From Pseudoclavibacter soli DSM 23366 (GTDB taxonomy: Bacteria; Actinomycetota; Actinomycetes; Actinomycetales; Microbacteriaceae), in assembly GCF_000423505.1 (NCBI RefSeq), contig NZ_AUIC01000005.1, positions 1 through 64,000 of the forward strand: a stretch of 64,000 bases of DNA. Direction: 5' to 3'. Below are positions 26,860 to 35,225 of this stretch, one piece after another. The number at the start of each line of letters is the position of its first letter. Position 1 is the stretch's first letter. The notes under the pieces were generated by a model. The model saw only the letters and a program-made list of their open reading frames with translations, was not told the DNA's origin and searched no databases. Both the position numbers and the translations under genes were made by a program.

Positions 26860-28041
26860 TCAGGCGAGGTGCCGCGAGACGGCGTTGCCGAGTTGAGCGA
26901 CGATCTGACGCAGAATCGGCGTGGGAGTGGCGAAATTGACCCGAATGAAACCGGCGCCTTCGCGGCCAGTTGCCCGGCCATCCGTAATGGCAACCCCAGC
27001 CTCGTGCAAGAAGAAATCGAACAGCGGCGTGGGCAGATCGTACGCACGCAGGTCGATCCAGGCCAGGTAGGTGCCCTCAGGCTCGTAGAAACGGGCCTGA
27101 GGCAGATGCCGGGTGAGCAGGTCGGTGAGCAGGCGGCGGTTGCGGTCGAGGTAGGTCACCTCGTCATCGAGCCACTGCCGGCCGTGCTCGTAGGCTGCGG
27201 TGTTGGCGATCACGCCGATGGTGCTTGCCCCGTCTTCGGGCCAATAGCCGATCTTGCGCCAGTGCCGAGCGTCGGCTTCGTTACTGAGAATCAGCTGGGC
27301 GCTCTTGAGCCCGGCGAGGTTCCAGGCCTTCGATGCGCTGGTGGCGGTGATGGTGTGGGATGCGGCAGTTTCGTTGACCGTCGCGTACGGCACGTGCCGG
27401 TTCGGCTGGTAGACCAGCGGGGCGTGAATTTCGTCGCTGAACACTCGCCCACCGTGGCGCTCAACCACTTCGGAGAGTGCGACCAGCTCGTCGCGGGTGT
27501 AGACCCGGCCGGTGGGGTTGTGCGGATTACTCAGCACGAGCACCTCGCCGCCGGCCGCGAACGCCCGGTCGATCGCGTCGAGATCGAGGCTCCAGCGGCC
27601 ACCGTCCTCAGCCAGGGGCACGGTGATGGTCTCGCGCCGCCAGGCCGGTTTGGGCACGCTCAGAAACGGCATGTATGCCGGGGTGGGCAGAATGATCGCA
27701 CTGTCGGTGCGTTTGGTGAAGTACTCGAGAGTGACTTCGAGGCCGCTGAGCACGTCGGGCAGGCGGCGCACGCTGAGCGGGTCAACCTGCCAGCCGTACC
27801 GGTCGGCGAGCCATGACGCAGTCGCCTCACGCAGGCGCTGGGTGAGGTCAGGGGTGAGGTAGCCGTAGTACGAGGTGTCGACGACTTGACGCAGAGCCTC
27901 GGTCACCGCCGGCGCGGTGCCGAAGTCGGTTTCGGCGATGAACGCCCCGAGGGCGTCTGGGTAGTGCGACCACTTGCGGCCGCGGATAGCCCTCAGCTGT
28001 TCGACGGTGATGGAATCCCAGTGTTCGGCGTTGCTGCTCAT
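26860..28041 (-). CDS. MalY/PatB-type PLP C-S lyase (cystathionine beta-lyase)
   Basis: A 393-residue fold-type I PLP enzyme. The Schiff-base Lys lies in SASKAWNLAG (~235), with VLSNPHNPTGR (~167) and SDEIHAPLVY (~200), typical of the MalY/PatB branch that releases homocysteine or thiols from cystathionine and cysteine conjugates. The ATG at 28041 gives normal family length; longer frames upstream are unsupported. Confidence 0.88.
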   Translation of the reverse strand: MSSNAEHWDSITVEQLRAIRGRKWSHYPDALGAFIAETDFGTAPAVTEALRQVVDTSYYGYLTPDLTQRLREATASWLADRYGWQVDPLSVRRLPDVLSGLEVTLEYFTKRTDSAIILPTPAYMPFLSVPKPAWRRETITVPLAEDGGRWSLDLDAIDRAFAAGGEVLVLSNPHNPTGRVYTRDELVALSEVVERHGGRVFSDEIHAPLVYQPNRHVPYATVNETAASHTITATSASKAWNLAGLKSAQLILSNEADARHWRKIGYWPEDGASTIGVIANTAAYEHGRQWLDDEVTYLDRNRRLLTDLLTRHLPQARFYEPEGTYLAWIDLRAYDLPTPLFDFFLHEAGVAITDGRATGREGAGFIRVNFATPTPILRQIVAQLGNAVSRHLA

Positions 28042-28475
28042 AGGGGTCAATTGTGGCACTGTACCCCGTTGTTGCGCAGCGGTGTGACGTCGTGCGACTG
28101 AGACGGCGACTGCGAGAGTGAGGGGTGCCTGGGCGCATCCTGCGAACGTCATGTCGGCACGATGCGCGCAAGGTCTGCACGACACGCCGTCGGGCTGCCG
28201 ACATTGCGGTGGATACGCGGACATTGCGTTGTCGCCGCAGCCGATGCATAGGCAGTGTGAGTGTTTGGTCGCAGAATGGAAAGAGCCAGCTGCCCCAGGG
28301 GAAGAGGGCAGCCGGCCCGCACTCCGAAGAGTGCCAATGCGCCACAGCACGGCGCGACATGTTTCCATGTCGTCTTGGGCGTCATCAGAAGCGCCGCAAG
28401 ATGTGTTTAACTCTAACGCGACCGGTGCTGGCGGGGCAAGGCCTGGCGCCGAGCCATATACGATGCCCGCGTGCT
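28042..28475. other. 434-bp intergenic region
   Basis: No credible coding region is seen. It should contain the promoter of the C-S lyase gene and the 3' end region of the winged-helix gene. An 18-bp inverted repeat CGACATG-TTTC-CATGTCG lies at 28355-28372, and the stretch at about 28285-28315 can form a GC-rich hairpin (GCTGCCCC/GGGCAGC). Confidence 0.5.
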
Positions 28476-29129
28476 TCAGCTGGTCTTGATGGTGACGTCT
28501 GCGTGGCGGTCGAAGCGGTAGCCGATGCCGCGCACGGTGCGCACGATCTCTTGGTAGTTGCCGAGCTTTGAACGCAGACGTCGCACGTGCACGTCGATGG
28601 TGCGCTCGTTCGGCGTGCCCTCTTCGGCTTCGTTCCAGAGGTCAGAGAGCAGATCGTTGCGGTGAACGGTCTCGCCTTCGTGTTCAACGAGGTGCCCGAG
28701 CAGGCGGAACTCTTTGTAGGTCAGCGGTGCCTCGGTGCCATCGACCAGCACGCGCTGCCGAGTGAAGTCGATGACCACTCCGCTGCGCCGCACCTGCTGT
28801 TGAGCCTGCTGCTGGCGGGCGCGTTGTGCCGCAGGGTCGCGCAGGGCGAGACGTACGACGTCGACATCGCGGCCGCCTGCGCCGCGTGGGGCGATTGCCA
28901 CCGTGGCGTGGCTGTTGATGCCGGGCACGAGCTCTTCGGCAGTGTGCTTGAGTGCGGCGACCAGCTGCGTCAGGCTCACGCCGGCCTGCGCTGCGCTGAA
29001 CTCGTCGAGCCCGACGTAAAGGGCGAAGCCGCGGGCCTCGACGTTGTCTGCGGCGGTGTGCGCTGCGTCGCCGCCATGATGAGCGGTGTCGGTGCCGGTA
29101 GATGAGAGGTGGTCGAATGAAATGGCCAT
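28476..29129 (-). CDS. Winged-helix DNA-binding protein without receiver domain
   Basis: A 217-residue protein. The C-terminal ~105 residues are an OmpR/PhoB-type winged helix (LTYKEFRLLGHL, NERTIDVHVRRLRSKL, VRTVRGIGYRFD). The N-terminal half is not a receiver: it has no Asp/Lys phosphorylation set and instead carries a small domain of unknown function (ARGFALYVGLDEFS). AAGGAG before the ATG is a perfect SD. It is divergent from tadA. Targets unknown. Confidence 0.88.
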   Translation of the reverse strand: MAISFDHLSSTGTDTAHHGGDAAHTAADNVEARGFALYVGLDEFSAAQAGVSLTQLVAALKHTAEELVPGINSHATVAIAPRGAGGRDVDVVRLALRDPAAQRARQQQAQQQVRRSGVVIDFTRQRVLVDGTEAPLTYKEFRLLGHLVEHEGETVHRNDLLSDLWNEAEEGTPNERTIDVHVRRLRSKLGNYQEIVRTVRGIGYRFDRHADVTIKTS

Positions 29130-29434
29130 GATGGCTCCTTAGATGTGGTGCTGAGTGCGGATGTCGGAAGGTGCGGAGGTGAACTCAACGACACATTCGA
29201 CGACATGCGCGGTCGGCAGCGGCCATCATCGAAAAGCCCTCGGCGGGCTCCTCGAGGCGGACGGCGACACTGCGGACACGGATACTCATATGACTCAGTT
29301 TTGCCGAGTGTGACGCCCCGGTCAAGATGCCAGCCGCGTAAGGGGGACAGCGTGACGTTGTGTTACGGCCGGAGCGCGCATCCGTCTGGAGTAGATTTGG
29401 AACAGCCGTCGCCCGCCGAAGAAAAGGATCTCTC
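29130..29434. other. 305-bp divergent intergenic region
   Basis: This region should hold promoters for the winged-helix gene (minus) and tadA (plus). A TAGATT element at 29391-29396 is a possible -10 for tadA. A 34-codon minus-strand frame (29185-29289, start MSIRVRSVAVRLEEP, end CRRMCR) has no SD and is not called as a gene. Confidence 0.45.
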
Positions 29435-29908
29435 GTGACTCTGGCCACCTCACCCGTGTTCGACCAGTGGATGGCCGCAGCGCTTGACGAGGCCCGGCTC
29501 GCGCTGCCGAGCGGTGACGTTCCAGTAGGGGCGCTGGTCATCGACGCATTGGGCAATGTGATCTCGGCGGCCCACAACGAGCGCGAGTTGAAGCAAGACC
29601 CGACTGCTCACGCCGAGGTGCTCGCCATTCAGCGTGCTGCCGAGGCGTGGCACAGCTGGCAGCTGCCGAACACCACGCTGGTCGTCACGCTTGAGCCCTG
29701 TGTGCTGTGTGCCGGGGCAATTCTGGCGGCGCGCATCCCCCGGGTGATCTTCGGGGCGTGGGATGAGAAGGCGGGGGCTGCGGGGTCTGTGCACGATCTG
29801 CTGCGCGACCGCAGGCTCAACCACCAGGTCGAGGTGATCGGTGGAGTCGAGGCTGATGCCACCGGTGCGGTGCTGCGCGAATTCTTCGCTGAACGTCGCG
29901 AATCGTAG
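29435..29908 (+). CDS. tadA: tRNA-specific adenosine deaminase
   Basis: A 157-residue zinc-dependent deaminase that converts A34 to inosine in tRNA-Arg(ACG). The zinc/catalytic motifs HAEVLAIQ (~55) and PCVLCAGAI (~86) are intact. The start is a GTG with AAGGA 6-7 nt upstream. Family length is normal. The tRNA substrate gene is at 22814. Confidence 0.95.
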   Translation: MTLATSPVFDQWMAAALDEARLALPSGDVPVGALVIDALGNVISAAHNERELKQDPTAHAEVLAIQRAAEAWHSWQLPNTTLVVTLEPCVLCAGAILAARIPRVIFGAWDEKAGAAGSVHDLLRDRRLNHQVEVIGGVEADATGAVLREFFAERRES

Positions 29909-30004
29909 ACGTTCGCGCCGAGCCTCGTGGTGAACGGGTAGCCTGAGACTGTGAAGCTTTCGAGGGCAGATCAGGCCTTCGAGCACTATGGAGGAGAGGC
30001 CACA

Positions 30005-30871
30005 ATGACCAACAAGATCGTCATCGGAGTCGACGGTTCAGAGCCGGCACGTGCCGCACTGCGCTGGGGCGTCGAGCACGCCGCCAAGCAGGGGGCTGCG
30101 GTTGAGCTGTTCTACGTCATCGATCTCACCCCGTTCTCAGACACTCCAGTGTTCGAGAGCGAGGCGCTGGCCCAGGGCCAGAAGCTGCTCGATCAAGAGC
30201 TTGAGTACGCCAAGAGCATCGCACCTGATGTCACCTACACCACCAATCTGGCACCGGGCACCCCGACGGCTGTGTTCGAAGAGGAGTCGAAGGGCGCTTC
30301 GCTCATCGTGGTGGGCACGCACAAGGGCAGCAAGCTGCCGAACGTGATCTTCGGGTCGAAGCCGATCCGCTTGGCGGCCTCGGCGCATGCGCCGGTGGCA
30401 GTGGTGCCGACCTATGATCTGGGCGAGCGCCACGGCGTTGTGGTCGCCGTCGACGGCAGCCCCACTGCGCAGAAGGCTCTGCTCTACGCTGCTGATGCGG
30501 CAGACGCCATTGGCGAGACGCTGCAGGTCGTCAGTGCCTGGACCATCCCCGCGCTGCCGGCCACCGATGTGGTGTGGAGCGCGCAGATCGTCGAAGAGGT
30601 GCGCAACGAGGCCAAGGCCGTGCTGCAGGGAGCTAAAGACCTCGTGGCCAATGCTCACCCGAACCTCAAGGTCGAGACTGAGCTGATCGAAGCCGAGCCG
30701 GTGCGCGGCATCGTCGAGGCTGCCAAACACGCCACGCTGCTTGTGGTCGGCAACCGCGGCCGCAAGGGTCTGACCCGTCTGTTCTTGGGGTCGGTCAGCC
30801 ACGGCGTGCTCAACAACATCCCCTCGCCGGTGGTGATCATTCGCAACGACGAAGATCTGCCTGAGGCATGA
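30005..30871 (+). CDS. Tandem universal stress protein
   Basis: A 288-residue protein with two Usp domains (about residues 1-140 and 150-285), each ending in the ATP-binding pattern G-x2-G-x9-G-S (GTHKGSKLPNVIFGS and GNRGRKGLTRLFLGS). GGAGGAGAGG precedes the ATG. It is monocistronic, closed by a strong terminator. The role is a general stress response, probably in low-energy or hypoxic states as for mycobacterial homologues. Confidence 0.92.
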   Translation: MTNKIVIGVDGSEPARAALRWGVEHAAKQGAAVELFYVIDLTPFSDTPVFESEALAQGQKLLDQELEYAKSIAPDVTYTTNLAPGTPTAVFEEESKGASLIVVGTHKGSKLPNVIFGSKPIRLAASAHAPVAVVPTYDLGERHGVVVAVDGSPTAQKALLYAADAADAIGETLQVVSAWTIPALPATDVVWSAQIVEEVRNEAKAVLQGAKDLVANAHPNLKVETELIEAEPVRGIVEAAKHATLLVVGNRGRKGLTRLFLGSVSHGVLNNIPSPVVIIRNDEDLPEA

Positions 30872-30899
30872 CCCGCGCGCCCGTCGGGCGCAGTTGCAC

Positions 30900-30933
30900 A
30901 GAAGAGGCCGTCGCGTGAGCGACGGCCTCTTCT
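30900..30933 (+). terminator. Terminator after the universal stress gene
   Basis: A perfect 15-bp stem (AGAAGAGGCCGTCGC with its complement) around the loop GTGA lies 29 nt after the stop codon. Confidence 0.85.
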
Positions 30934-30974
30934 GTGTCACCAGAGATGGTGCGTGCTCGAAATTCGTGGATGGG

Positions 30975-30991
30975 GCACACAGGTGTCACGA
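30975..30991 (-). repeat. Copy 1 of a 17-bp dispersed intergenic repeat
   Basis: On the minus strand this reads TCGTGACACCTGTGTGC, identical to two copies at 59431-59447 and 59473-59489. It lies between the stress gene terminator and the thioredoxin promoter. Confidence 0.7.
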
Positions 30992-31056
30992 AACGCTGGG
31001 TTCGTGCTCTCTGAGCCGCACTTGGCGACACCGCTGTGAGCGAACTCCTGGACGAT

Positions 31057-31078
31057 AAAACCCCCGGGGGTATATGCT
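31057..31078 (+). promoter_or_regulatory. CsoR/CstR-type operator and promoter of the sulfur-stress operon
   Basis: AAAACCCCCGGGGGTATA contains a CCCCC-GGGGG palindrome typical of CsoR-family operators. It overlaps a TATGCT -10 (31073-31078) that lies 6 nt before the thioredoxin ATG, implying a leaderless mRNA. The CstR-like repressor encoded at the end of this operon is the obvious ligand (autoregulation, inferred). Confidence 0.7.
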
Positions 31079-31084
31079 CGCATC

Positions 31085-31489
31085 ATGAGCACAACACAGA
31101 TCACCCTGGCAAACCTCGAAGAGACCGTCACCGGCAACGACATCGTGCTGCTCGATTTCTGGGCTGGCTGGTGCATGCCGTGCCGCATGTTCGCCCCGGT
31201 GTTCGAGCAGTCTTCAGAGCAGCATCCCGAAATCGTCTTCGGCAAGGTCGACACTGAGGCTGAGCAGCAGTTAGCAGGGATGTTCCAGGTTTCGTCGATT
31301 CCCACGCTCATCATCTTCCGCGAGGGCATTCCGGTATTCGGCCAGCCGGGCGCGATGAACGGCGACCAGCTCGAGAAACTCATTGCCGCGGTGCAGCAGC
31401 TCGACATGAACGAGGTGCGCGCCGAGGTCGAGAAGCAGCGTGCTGAACGTGGTGCCGCACCGAGCGAGGCCGCGCCAGCCGAAGCGTAG
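31085..31489 (+). CDS. trxA: Thioredoxin of the persulfide-stress operon
   Basis: A 134-residue thioredoxin with active site WCMPC (a variant of WCGPC) near residue 30 and the cis-Pro in SIPTLIIF (~73). A charged Glu/Ala-rich tail of about 25 residues extends beyond the usual 105. As first gene of an operon with CoA-disulfide reductase/rhodanese and a CstR-like repressor, it probably reduces protein or low-molecular persulfides. Confidence 0.92.
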   Translation: MSTTQITLANLEETVTGNDIVLLDFWAGWCMPCRMFAPVFEQSSEQHPEIVFGKVDTEAEQQLAGMFQVSSIPTLIIFREGIPVFGQPGAMNGDQLEKLIAAVQQLDMNEVRAEVEKQRAERGAAPSEAAPAEA

Positions 31490-31540
31490 CGTTCACACCC
31501 CCAGACAGACACACAGACACACAGACAACGGGAGAACACC

Positions 31541-33208
31541 ATGAGAATCGTGATCGTCGGCGGCGTCGCCGGAGGGATGAGCTGCGCAGCCCGCGCAAGA
31601 AGGCTCGACGAGCAGGCTGAGATCATCGTGCTCGAACGCGGTGAGCACGTGTCATTCGCCAACTGCGGCCTGCCCTACCACGTGGGCGGTGAAGTGCCTC
31701 GCTCGGCCTCGCTGCTGGTGCAGACGCCGCAGACCCTGCGTGAGGCGCTTGACCTCGATGTGCGCGTGCACCACGACGTCACTGGCGTTGACGCGCAGGG
31801 CAAAACCGTCACCGTACAGACTCCCGATGGCGAGCAGGTCATCGCCTACGACAAGCTCGTGCTCTCACCTGGTGCCAAGGCCTTTGTGCCGCCGCTGCCG
31901 GGCATCGATACTCCACGGGCACTGACATTGCGCACGGTGGATGACGCGGTCGCCATGAAGGCCGTGGTCGACGAGGGGGCCAAGCGCGCCGTCGTGCTCG
32001 GTGGCGGGTTCATCGGTCTCGAGGCCGCGGAATCGCTCGCCGTCCGGGGGCTTGAGGTCAGCGTGGTGGAACTTGCGCCGCACATCCTTGGGCCGCTCGA
32101 AACTGAGAGTGCATCGATCGTGGCCGACGAGCTGCGCCGTGCTGGTGTGCACATTTATGAGGGCGTCGCCGCCGAGCGCGTCGAGCGTGGAGAGCAGCAC
32201 GACACCGTGGTGCTTGCCGATGGCACAGAGATCGCTGCTGACCTGATCGTGCTTTCGGTCGGGGTGCGCCCCGATACGCAGGTCTTTGAGCAGGCTGGTG
32301 TGGCCTGTGAGCGTGGCGCCATGATCACCGACGAGCACGGGCGCACCAATCTCGCCGACGTGTGGGCCGTTGGTGACGCTGTGCTCTCGACCGATGCGGT
32401 CACTGGTGCCAGGCGCCCGGTGGCACTGGCTGGGCCGGCCAGCCGAGCCGGTCGCGCGGTCGCCGACGACATCGTGACCCCAGGGCGAGCGCGGCCGATC
32501 CCGACGGCACTTGGCACCGCGATCGTGCGAGTCGGCAGTCAGGCTGCTGGCATGACGGGAGCGAATCGAGCGGGCCTCGACGCAGCGGGCATCGAGTACC
32601 ACACGATTCATCTGCACCCGTACTCCCATGTCAGCTGGTTCCCGGGGGCCGAAGAGGTGCATCTGATTGTGCACTTCGCCAAAGCTGACGGGCGCATTCT
32701 CGGGGGTCAAGCGGTTGGCCGCGACGGGGCAGACAAGCGGGTCGATGTGCTCGCCACTGCGATTCGCGCACGTATGCGCATTGACGAGCTGATCGATCTC
32801 GATCTCGCCTATGCTCCGCCGTTCGGGGCGGCGAAAGATGCCATCACGATGGCCGGCATGATCGGCGAGAACGTGCTCGACGGCACTTTGCGCCTGTGGT
32901 ACGCCCAAGACGTTGACGAGGTCATGCGCGACGCGTTGGTGCTCGATGTGCGCCGCGACGACGAGTGGGAGACCGGTCATCTGCCTGGCGCCCTGCACAT
33001 TCCCCACACCGAGCTGCGCGGCCGCATCGACGAAGTAACTGCTGCAGCAGCAGGCCGCCCGGTGCGCATCATGTGCCAGTCGGGTGTTCGCTCGTACATC
33101 GCCCATCGTGTGCTTGCCCAGGCAGGGTTCGACACTGCCAGCCTCTCGGGTGGCATGATCACGCTGCGCCAGGCACTCGGAGCACGCGCCGAGGAGCTGC
33201 TGGTATGA
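31541..33208 (+). CDS. CoA-disulfide reductase/rhodanese fusion
   Basis: A 555-residue flavoprotein: FAD-binding VVGGVAGGMSCA at the N-terminus, the single redox Cys in NCGLPYHVGG (Cys43), NAD-binding VLGGGFIGLEAAE (~155), a dimerisation domain, and a C-terminal rhodanese domain (~465-555) with catalytic CQSGVRS. Fusions of this kind act as CoA-persulfide or polysulfide reductases. ACGGGAGAA precedes the ATG. It overlaps the regulator gene by ATGA. Confidence 0.93.
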   Translation: MRIVIVGGVAGGMSCAARARRLDEQAEIIVLERGEHVSFANCGLPYHVGGEVPRSASLLVQTPQTLREALDLDVRVHHDVTGVDAQGKTVTVQTPDGEQVIAYDKLVLSPGAKAFVPPLPGIDTPRALTLRTVDDAVAMKAVVDEGAKRAVVLGGGFIGLEAAESLAVRGLEVSVVELAPHILGPLETESASIVADELRRAGVHIYEGVAAERVERGEQHDTVVLADGTEIAADLIVLSVGVRPDTQVFEQAGVACERGAMITDEHGRTNLADVWAVGDAVLSTDAVTGARRPVALAGPASRAGRAVADDIVTPGRARPIPTALGTAIVRVGSQAAGMTGANRAGLDAAGIEYHTIHLHPYSHVSWFPGAEEVHLIVHFAKADGRILGGQAVGRDGADKRVDVLATAIRARMRIDELIDLDLAYAPPFGAAKDAITMAGMIGENVLDGTLRLWYAQDVDEVMRDALVLDVRRDDEWETGHLPGALHIPHTELRGRIDEVTAAAAGRPVRIMCQSGVRSYIAHRVLAQAGFDTASLSGGMITLRQALGARAEELLV

Positions 33209-33453
33209 CGCAGCAACGTCGGGTGCTCAATCGGCTGCGCAGGGCTCGCGGTCAGCTCGATGCGGTGATCACCGCAGTCGAGGCCGGTGACCCCTGCCGA
33301 GACATCGTCACCCAGTTGGCTGCCGTCTCGAGCGCTCTTGACCGCGCCGGGTACGCCATCGTGGCCAACGCGATGAAAGAGTGCCTGATCGACGCAGAGG
33401 GCGGAGAGACCACTCCAGAAGAGCTGGAGAGGCTGTTCATGATGCTCGCCTGA
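33205..33453 (+). CDS. cstR: CstR-like persulfide-sensing repressor
   Basis: An 82-residue CsoR/FrmR-family four-helix regulator. The conserved cysteines fall at Cys31 and Cys60, the pair used by S. aureus CstR. The copper-ligand His expected four residues before the second Cys in CsoR is Ala here (VANAMKEC), which argues against copper sensing and for persulfide sensing. It is encoded last in the operon it is predicted to repress; a second likely operator is at 47610-47626. Confidence 0.85.
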   Translation: MTQQRRVLNRLRRARGQLDAVITAVEAGDPCRDIVTQLAAVSSALDRAGYAIVANAMKECLIDAEGGETTPEELERLFMMLA

Positions 33454-33541
33454 GCAGACATGGGCGCATGGCGGAGGAGATCCGCCGAAACCGAAGCATG
33501 GCGGCCGATCCGCGGTCGCCGGAAAATGGAGATTAGAAAGT

Positions 33542-33727
33542 ATGTGCTATGCAGTGACGTGCCCCAAATGCGGCAAGACGACGTGGTCAGGATGTGGCCA
33601 GCATGTCGATCAGGTGATGCGCAATGTGCCCAAGGCGCAGCGTTGCACCTGTGATCAGGGCAGCAGCAAGAGCAGCAACGCCTCGTCTGCTCAGGGCGGT
33701 CTGTTTTCGAAGCTCTTCGGTCGCTGA
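33542..33727 (+). CDS. Small cysteine-rich zinc-ribbon-like protein
   Basis: A 61-residue protein with CPKCGKTTWSGCGQH near the N-terminus and a further CTC around residue 36, a likely zinc-binding knuckle, followed by a Ser-rich tail ending LFSKLFGR. GGAG lies just upstream of the ATG. It follows the persulfide operon by 88 bp; co-regulation is possible but unproven. No function is assigned. Confidence 0.7.
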   Translation: MCYAVTCPKCGKTTWSGCGQHVDQVMRNVPKAQRCTCDQGSSKSSNASSAQGGLFSKLFGR

Positions 33728-33740
33728 ACGTGAACCGTGC

Positions 33741-33802
33741 GCCGAGTGTGCAGAATGTCTGCTTATCCGCAGCCGGATAACCCGCATTTCTGCGCACTCG
33801 GC
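33741..33802. terminator. Long bidirectional hairpin between convergent genes
   Basis: GCCGAGTGTGCAGAA pairs with TTCTGCGCACTCGGC (one mismatch) and encloses a second stem TTATCCG/CGGATAA. It lies between the convergent genes ending at 33727 and 33825 and can serve both. Confidence 0.75.
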
Positions 33803-33824
33803 GGCTCACGCTGGCTCATGTCGG

Positions 33825-35201
33825 CTATCCGACGCGCACCGACTTCACGTTGGTGAACTCACGGATGCCCTCAGCAGCCAGCTCGCGGCCGAAGCCCGAG
33901 CGCTTTGTGCCGCCGAACGGCAGCTCTTGGTATGACACCACGATGCCATTGATCACCACGTTGCCGGCATCGAGTTCAGCAGCTAGGCGCTGCTGCTCTG
34001 CCTCATCGTTGGTCCAGGCTGCGGCACCGAGGCCGAACGGGGTGTCGTTGGCCAGTGCAATGGCTTCGTCGATGTCGGCCACCCGGTGCACCGAGGCGAC
34101 TGGCCCGAAAGCCTCTTCATAGAACAGTCGCGCAGAACGTGGGATGTTCGAGATCACGGTGGGCTCCAAGAACCAACCGGGCCCTTCCGGAGCCGACCCA
34201 CCGACCAGCACCGAGGCACCGTGCGCACGGGCGTCTTCGATGAGTTCGAGCAGGTCTTCGCGAGCCTGCTCACCAGACAGCGGCCCCACCTGCGTTGCGG
34301 CATCGGTCGGGTCGCCCAAACGCAGTTTCGAGAAGGCGTCGACGAACTTCTCAAGAAACTCTGCGTACACCGCCTCGTGCACGATGAAGCGCTTGGCATT
34401 GATGCACGCCTGCCCGTTGTTCGAGATGCGCGCTGCCACGCCCTGTGCCACTGCTTCGTCAAGGTCAGTCGAGGGCAGCACCACGAAGGGGTCAGACCCG
34501 CCAAGTTCGAGCACGGCCTTCTTCACCTCGTCGGCGGCGATGGATGCCACAGACCGCCCTGCGGGCTCGGATCCGGTCAGGGTCACTGCGGCCACGCGCG
34601 GGTCGCGGATCACCGACTCGACCTGCCGAGACGAGATCAGCAGCGTCTGGAATGCACCCTTGGGGAACCCGGCACGCTCGAAGAGCTCCTGGAGGTACAG
34701 TGCCGTCTGCGGCACGTTCGAGGCATGCTTGAGCAGGCCCACGTTGCCGGCAGCCAGCGCCGGCGCAGCAAAGCGGATCACCTGCCATACCGGGTAGTTC
34801 CACGGCATCACCGCCAGCACCGGGCCGATCGGTTGATAGGCGACGTACGCGCGCTGGGCATCCACCGTCGAAGGGTCGCTCAACGGCTCGGGCGCAAGAA
34901 ACTCAGCTGCGTGTTCAGCATAGAACCGCAGCACGCGGGCCGACTTGTGCACCTCACCCTCGGCCTGCCCCAGCGGCTTGCCCATCTCGGCGGTGATGGT
35001 CTTGGCCAGCGATGCCGCGTCTGCGTCGAGTAGATCGGCCGCGGCGCGCAGCCATTCGGCGCGCTGGTCGAACGAAGTGCCCCGGTAGGTCAGCCACGTC
35101 TCGTGGGCGAGGGACAGCGCCTGCTCGACACCTGCGCTGTCGAGCGCATCGAATTCGCGTTCGACCACACCGGTTGCCGGGTTCACACTTGCGATTGCCA
35201 T
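33825..35201 (-). CDS. NAD(P)-dependent aldehyde dehydrogenase (succinate-semialdehyde type)
   Basis: A 458-residue ALDH. It has PWNYPVWQ (~130), the catalytic Glu in LELGGSDP (~230), the catalytic Cys in NNGQACINAKR (~262) and C-terminal PFGGTKRSGFGRE. Length and motifs fit the GabD/SSADH branch, though the substrate cannot be read from sequence. It is second in an operon with the alcohol dehydrogenase (24 bp apart), so an alcohol to aldehyde to acid route is likely. Confidence 0.9.
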   Translation of the reverse strand: MAIASVNPATGVVEREFDALDSAGVEQALSLAHETWLTYRGTSFDQRAEWLRAAADLLDADAASLAKTITAEMGKPLGQAEGEVHKSARVLRFYAEHAAEFLAPEPLSDPSTVDAQRAYVAYQPIGPVLAVMPWNYPVWQVIRFAAPALAAGNVGLLKHASNVPQTALYLQELFERAGFPKGAFQTLLISSRQVESVIRDPRVAAVTLTGSEPAGRSVASIAADEVKKAVLELGGSDPFVVLPSTDLDEAVAQGVAARISNNGQACINAKRFIVHEAVYAEFLEKFVDAFSKLRLGDPTDAATQVGPLSGEQAREDLLELIEDARAHGASVLVGGSAPEGPGWFLEPTVISNIPRSARLFYEEAFGPVASVHRVADIDEAIALANDTPFGLGAAAWTNDEAEQQRLAAELDAGNVVINGIVVSYQELPFGGTKRSGFGRELAAEGIREFTNVKSVRVG

Positions 35202-35225
35202 GTTCTGCTCACTCTCTCGGTCGCT

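Noticed and set aside
29185-29289. 34-codon frame MSIRVRSVAVRLEEP... ending in CRRMCR, a possible leader peptide
   Set aside because: No SD, no clear promoter and no known attenuation partner; kept only as a comment.
33205-33453. Copper-sensing CsoR
   Set aside because: The His ligand expected four residues before the second Cys is Ala, and no copper gene lies nearby; the sulfur genes in the operon favour a CstR-like role.
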